This document shows, one piece after another, positions 54,602-57,652 of a DNA stretch of 57,652 nt (the first letter of the stretch is position 1; each line of letters begins with the position of its first letter). Both the position numbers and the translations under genes were made by a program. Under the pieces are notes generated by a model. That model made no database searches. It was given only the letters and a program-made list of their open reading frames with translations, and had not been told where the DNA came from. Source of the DNA: SAR202 cluster bacterium (GTDB lineage Bacteria; Chloroflexota; Dehalococcoidia; Lucifugimonadales; Lucifugimonadaceae); the NCBI GenBank assembly GCA_008373165.1, contig RQOU01000055.1, forward strand, positions 1 to 57,652. The letters are read 5' to 3'.

Positions 54602-55059
54602 TGGGTGGCACATCAGGTCTTGGTGACCTCGACGAACTGTACGAGGCGATCATACTCGATCATTACCGTAGTCCGCGCAATTCTGCACCTGTTGATGACC
54701 CTGACGTTGATCTTGAAGTGAACAATCCGTTTTGTGGTGACGAATTCCATATTCAACTTAAAGTCTCTGATGGGTCAGTTTCGCAGGTCGGAATCAATGG
54801 TCGTGGCTGTGCGATTAGTCAGGCGTCTGCATCTCTGCTCGCAGAACTGGTCGAAGGTAAGTCATATGCGGAGGTCAAAGCAGCGGTTGATTCCGTGCGC
54901 CGACTATTAAAGGGTGAAGAAGTCACCGAAGAAGAGCAGGATCTCCTCGGTGACATCGAGGCACTGGGTGGCGTGCGTAAATTCCCTGTTCGTATCAAGT
55001 GCGCTCTGCTGAGTTGGGTAGGTCTGGACGACGCCTTGACTGATCACCTTAAAAAGTAG
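54598..55059 (+). CDS. sufU: Sulfur-transfer protein SufU
   Basis: A 153-aa IscU-fold protein. NPFCGDEF, GRGCAISQASASLL and VRIKCALLSW carry the three conserved cysteines (a zinc site in SufU), and a 19-residue SufU-type insertion lies between helix and last Cys block. SufU accepts sulfur from SufS, replacing SufE. It overlaps the sufS stop and ends the operon. Confidence 0.95.
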   Translation: MMGGTSGLGDLDELYEAIILDHYRSPRNSAPVDDPDVDLEVNNPFCGDEFHIQLKVSDGSVSQVGINGRGCAISQASASLLAELVEGKSYAEVKAAVDSVRRLLKGEEVTEEEQDLLGDIEALGGVRKFPVRIKCALLSWVGLDDALTDHLKK

Positions 55060-55068
55060 TTCATGATG

Positions 55069-55083
55069 ATCGTCAATGACGAT
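55069..55083. repeat. Small hairpin between convergent sufU and the SBP gene
   Basis: ATCGTC-AAT-GACGAT forms a 6-bp stem in the 23-base gap between the two stop codons. No U-tract follows on either strand, so it is at best a weak bidirectional terminator or 3'-end structure. Confidence 0.35.
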
Positions 55084-56915
55084 TAGCTCTCAGTTTGCGA
55101 TAACCAGACCTGTGTGAGGAAATGGCTGTCTCCGCGTGGTGTCATCGGATTAAAGTTTTCAACATAATCCCACCACATCCAATACGTGCTTCTTTTCTTG
55201 ATGATGAACCTGTGAGAACCGTCAAGGATTTTCTGTTGTATTTCGAGTAGAATTTCTGCTCTTTTATCTGGGCGGTACTCCTCAGCCTGGGCCGTAATAA
55301 GCCGGTCTATCTCTGGGTTCGAGTATCCCGTCGTATTCCATGGGCCATCCGAGTGATGAATGGCAAACAGGTATCCGGTTGTGCTTGAAATTGGAAGGGG
55401 AGCGCCGACAAATATATCGTAATTTCCATTTACCCATACTTCGTCCCCGAAAGTTCTCGTGGAGACTCGTTCTAATTTCGTTTGGATACCAGCTGATGTA
55501 AGCTCTTCGACCATGTGTTGGGCCATATCGATATATTCTGACCCGTATTCGCCCACTTTGATCGTTAGACCTTCTGCGGGTACACCCTCGGTGGAGGACA
55601 GGATGTGACTTGCTTGTTTCGGATCATTGAATCGATTCCCTAAGTCTGTGGTTGATAGTTGCCAATCTGGGTTCAAAAGAGGCAGACCGAGAGAAATCGA
55701 CGGGTAATCCTCATTTTCTGTTGCATCTTCCTGCATCAGATCTGCGATAAGCGGGTCCCACGCCAGCATCATGGCTTTGCGAACGTCCTGCCTGTCGATA
55801 GGTGAGCGCGCTGTGTTCATGGCTATCTCAATACCTGCGGCAGAATTTGATATTCCTATCCACTCTATTTCTTCGAATTTTTCTGTTGCATCGGAGATTA
55901 AACTCCAATCCGCTTGCGCAACATCTAGTATTTTCGAACGCATACCAGCCACACGGGTTCCCTGGCCTGGCATAACTTGAATATCGAGTCCGTCCAGGTA
56001 GGGTATATCTCCGTAATAGCTTGGATTGACAATTAATCGTGTCATGTCGGCTTGGGATTCAGTGGTGATCCATGGTCCTGAGCCGATTGTCGGTCCACGG
56101 CGTAGGTCTCCGTTCGCTTTAACTACCTCGGGGGCTACGATTCGGGAGTGAGAGTCGGCGAGTTTTTCCAATATCTCAGAATCGGGTGTCAGGAGACGGA
56201 TAACTATGTCGCTGTCGCCGATCGCGGTGAATTCAGCCACGCTCGATAGCAGAGACGCGTTTGGATACTCGTTAGTAGCCTGTCGTTTAAGACTGAATAC
56301 GATGTCCTGAGCAGTAACGGTGCGTCCATTGAGCGGTGGTATGTCCTGCCAATTGATGTCCCCTCGAAGTTTGATATTCAAGGTGATTGGAGTCGATAGT
56401 GTCCATGATGAGCATAGATCACAAACAACAACAGGACCGCCATTATTTAGGTCAAATTTGAACAGCCGTGAATAGGACTGGCCTGTCCCCCATGTAAGCA
56501 GACCGGACGAAACGGTCAGGTGCGGATCTGTATGAGGCGGTCCTTCAGGTACGGCAAACCTTAATGTTCCACCTCGCTCCAGGTTTTTGGGAGGACGTAT
56601 CGTAGGCTTCGGTGCGGCAGACGTGATGGTAGCGAAAGGTGTAGCTATTGGATCAGAAGTAAGTTTTGACTTGGCAGTTGGTGTTGGTTGTGCTGGTTGT
56701 ATAGTGGCGGTCGTATCAGGCTGTTGCGCTATTTCGACAACGGCAGTGGGGTTTGGTCTATCAGGAGTTTCGTTTGTGCATTGCGTCAGAACCAGTGCTG
56801 CACAAAGTAGAACCGCAAGTGACAGAAAGTTACTCAGCGGCACAAACTTTAACTTGTACAGTTTCAGTGACCGTTGAGGAGATGGTCTATGTTGACCTGT
56901 TGGATACATTGTCAA
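55083..56915 (-). CDS. Family-5 (peptide/oligosaccharide-type) ABC transporter substrate-binding lipoprotein
   Basis: A 610-aa solute-binding protein. The N-terminus has a basic stretch, a hydrophobic core and the lipobox LVLTQC (Cys46), so it is a membrane-anchored lipoprotein. A Pro/Thr-rich linker (about 47-110) precedes the family-5 domain, which starts GGTLRFAVPEGPPHTDPHL and contains FSLKRQATNEYPNASLLS and the C-terminal GYSNPEIDRLITAQAEEYRPDKR (parts). No permease or ATPase gene is adjacent in the window. The track start is TTG; an ATG two codons later (56909) is equally likely. The ligand is unknown. Confidence 0.88.
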   Translation of the reverse strand: MTMYPTGQHRPSPQRSLKLYKLKFVPLSNFLSLAVLLCAALVLTQCTNETPDRPNPTAVVEIAQQPDTTATIQPAQPTPTAKSKLTSDPIATPFATITSAAPKPTIRPPKNLERGGTLRFAVPEGPPHTDPHLTVSSGLLTWGTGQSYSRLFKFDLNNGGPVVVCDLCSSWTLSTPITLNIKLRGDINWQDIPPLNGRTVTAQDIVFSLKRQATNEYPNASLLSSVAEFTAIGDSDIVIRLLTPDSEILEKLADSHSRIVAPEVVKANGDLRRGPTIGSGPWITTESQADMTRLIVNPSYYGDIPYLDGLDIQVMPGQGTRVAGMRSKILDVAQADWSLISDATEKFEEIEWIGISNSAAGIEIAMNTARSPIDRQDVRKAMMLAWDPLIADLMQEDATENEDYPSISLGLPLLNPDWQLSTTDLGNRFNDPKQASHILSSTEGVPAEGLTIKVGEYGSEYIDMAQHMVEELTSAGIQTKLERVSTRTFGDEVWVNGNYDIFVGAPLPISSTTGYLFAIHHSDGPWNTTGYSNPEIDRLITAQAEEYRPDKRAEILLEIQQKILDGSHRFIIKKRSTYWMWWDYVENFNPMTPRGDSHFLTQVWLSQTES

Positions 56916-57055
56916 TAAAGGATAACTACAGTCCAGCGTAGATGGATGATAGCGGCAAGTCCGTGTTTTGCCCCTGTTATGAACTGAAGTTATTTATGTA
57001 GTCGGGTTAGAATCTCCTGAGCAGGCATCCGGGCACGAATCCACAGGAAGTAAGA

Positions 57056-57652
57056 ATGACCAAACTCAATATCATGGCGTCACGACATTCGGCTTTTTAT
57101 AGTCCGATGATTTGCACTATAGCGGGAGGATTCCTGGAAAAAGAGGGCCTTACCGGTGAATATCATGTTGTTGAGGCTGGCAGCACCAGCGGAGGGGCAG
57201 TGGCAGAGGGCCGTATGGACGTCGCCCAGGCCGCGGTCTCTGCAAGTTGGAGTCCACTCGATAAGGGTACGAGACCCGCGTTCGCTCATTTTGCGCAGAT
57301 CAACAGGTACGACGGTTTCTTTATTGCAGCCCGTGAACCTGATACGGATTTTTCATGGAACAAGCTTTTGAACGGTAAGTTCCTGTACGTGCATGGTGGG
57401 CAGCCTGAGGCTATGCTCCGGTATGGCGCGTTTAAGCAGGGTCTTGACCTATCGGACGTAGACGATATTCCATCTTCCGGGGGATCCGAAATGATGGATC
57501 AATGGGGTAATGGTGAAGGAGACTATTTCCATGAGCAGGGTGCATTTCCTCAGCAGCTCGAGCATGACGGAAAGGGTCACATTGTTGGATCGGTCGGTGA
57601 AGCTGTAGGTCCTGTGGCTTTTTCAAGCCTAGTAGGGCGCTGGGATTGGCTG
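57056..57652 (+). CDS. NMT1/THI5- or SsuA-type SBP-fold protein without signal peptide, 3'-truncated by the window
   Basis: An open frame of 199 codons from an ATG with AGGAAG six bases upstream runs off the window end. It is not in the ORF track because no stop is reached. The start MTKLNIMASRHSAFYSPMICTIAGGFLEKEGLTGEY and GSTSGGAVAEGRMDVAQAAV in parts follow the NMT1/THI5-like or SsuA/TauA type II binding-protein pattern. No signal peptide or lipobox precedes it, so it is probably cytosolic, either an enzyme such as a pyrimidine or other heterocycle synthase or a sensor. The start lies 140 bases from the divergent lipoprotein gene. Confidence 0.7.
   Translation, partial: MTKLNIMASRHSAFYSPMICTIAGGFLEKEGLTGEYHVVEAGSTSGGAVAEGRMDVAQAAVSASWSPLDKGTRPAFAHFAQINRYDGFFIAAREPDTDFSWNKLLNGKFLYVHGGQPEAMLRYGAFKQGLDLSDVDDIPSSGGSEMMDQWGNGEGDYFHEQGAFPQQLEHDGKGHIVGSVGEAVGPVAFSSLVGRWDWL

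Noticed and set aside
1-57652. tRNA, rRNA, CRISPR arrays, insertion sequences or prophage genes
   Set aside because: No clover-leaf-like ends with T-loop in intergenic regions, no regularly spaced repeats and no transposase, integrase or phage proteins were seen on either strand.

Overview
The window is a gene-dense stretch of a free-living heterotrophic bacterium with moderate GC content (judged by eye, not computed). No phage, IS element, CRISPR array, rRNA or tRNA was seen. The gene mix fits an uncultured marine Chloroflexota of the SAR202 type: three HpcH/HpaI aldolases, a phosphotriesterase-like hydrolase, monomeric NADP isocitrate dehydrogenase, nickel superoxide dismutase, a CobA-HemD fusion, HpnCDE, dnaJ-hspR-clp and SufBCDSU. 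The lineage is inferred from gene content only. GTG and TTG starts are common.

Region 1 (1-7.6 kb): a TrpB2-like protein that has lost its PLP lysine, orphan 2-oxoacid dehydrogenase E1 alpha and beta genes, a HpcH/HpaI aldolase, small NTF2-like, DinB and DUF971 genes, and a Gfo/Idh/MocA protein with an altered EKP motif. Region 2 (7.7-13.4 kb): pxpA-pxpB-pxpC run directly into the gamma, biotin-carrier and beta subunits of a Na+-translocating decarboxylase. No alpha carboxyltransferase subunit is present. A divergent DapA-family enzyme follows. This hybrid operon is the best candidate for an undescribed system, because PxpB/PxpC belong to the KipI/KipA family that also forms the carboxyltransferase part of urea carboxylase.

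Region 3 (13.6-25.5 kb): a TSUP exporter, a complete methylcitrate set prpB-prpC-prpD (probably leaderless), a ThDP enzyme with a coupled cupin, monomeric isocitrate dehydrogenase, and two HpcH/HpaI aldolases around a phosphotriesterase-like gene. These would feed propionyl-CoA and 2-oxoacids into central metabolism. Region 4 (25.6-26.7 kb): sodN and its maturation peptidase are divergent, and sodN has a clear terminator. Region 5 (26.8-37.2 kb, minus strand): siroheme/heme genes (cysG N-domain, hemC, cobA-hemD, hemB), squalene genes hpnE, hpnD and hpnC, yjbQ, a hopanoid-type nucleoside phosphorylase homologue with an altered active site, and a polyprenyl diphosphate synthase.

Region 6 (37.5-49.3 kb): a dnaJ-hspR-clp heat-shock operon whose Clp ATPase has ClpC-type features, a translationally coupled VTT-ispDF-cysS operon, and, on the minus strand, a three-domain PEP-utilising phosphotransferase, secG and gatB. 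gatB is preceded by a recognisable promoter and two tandem five-codon upstream ORFs. Region 7 (49.6-57.7 kb): a complete SUF operon (sufB-C-D-S-U) behind a good sigma-70-type promoter, a family-5 solute-binding lipoprotein, and a 3'-truncated SBP-fold gene that lacks a signal peptide and is absent from the ORF track.
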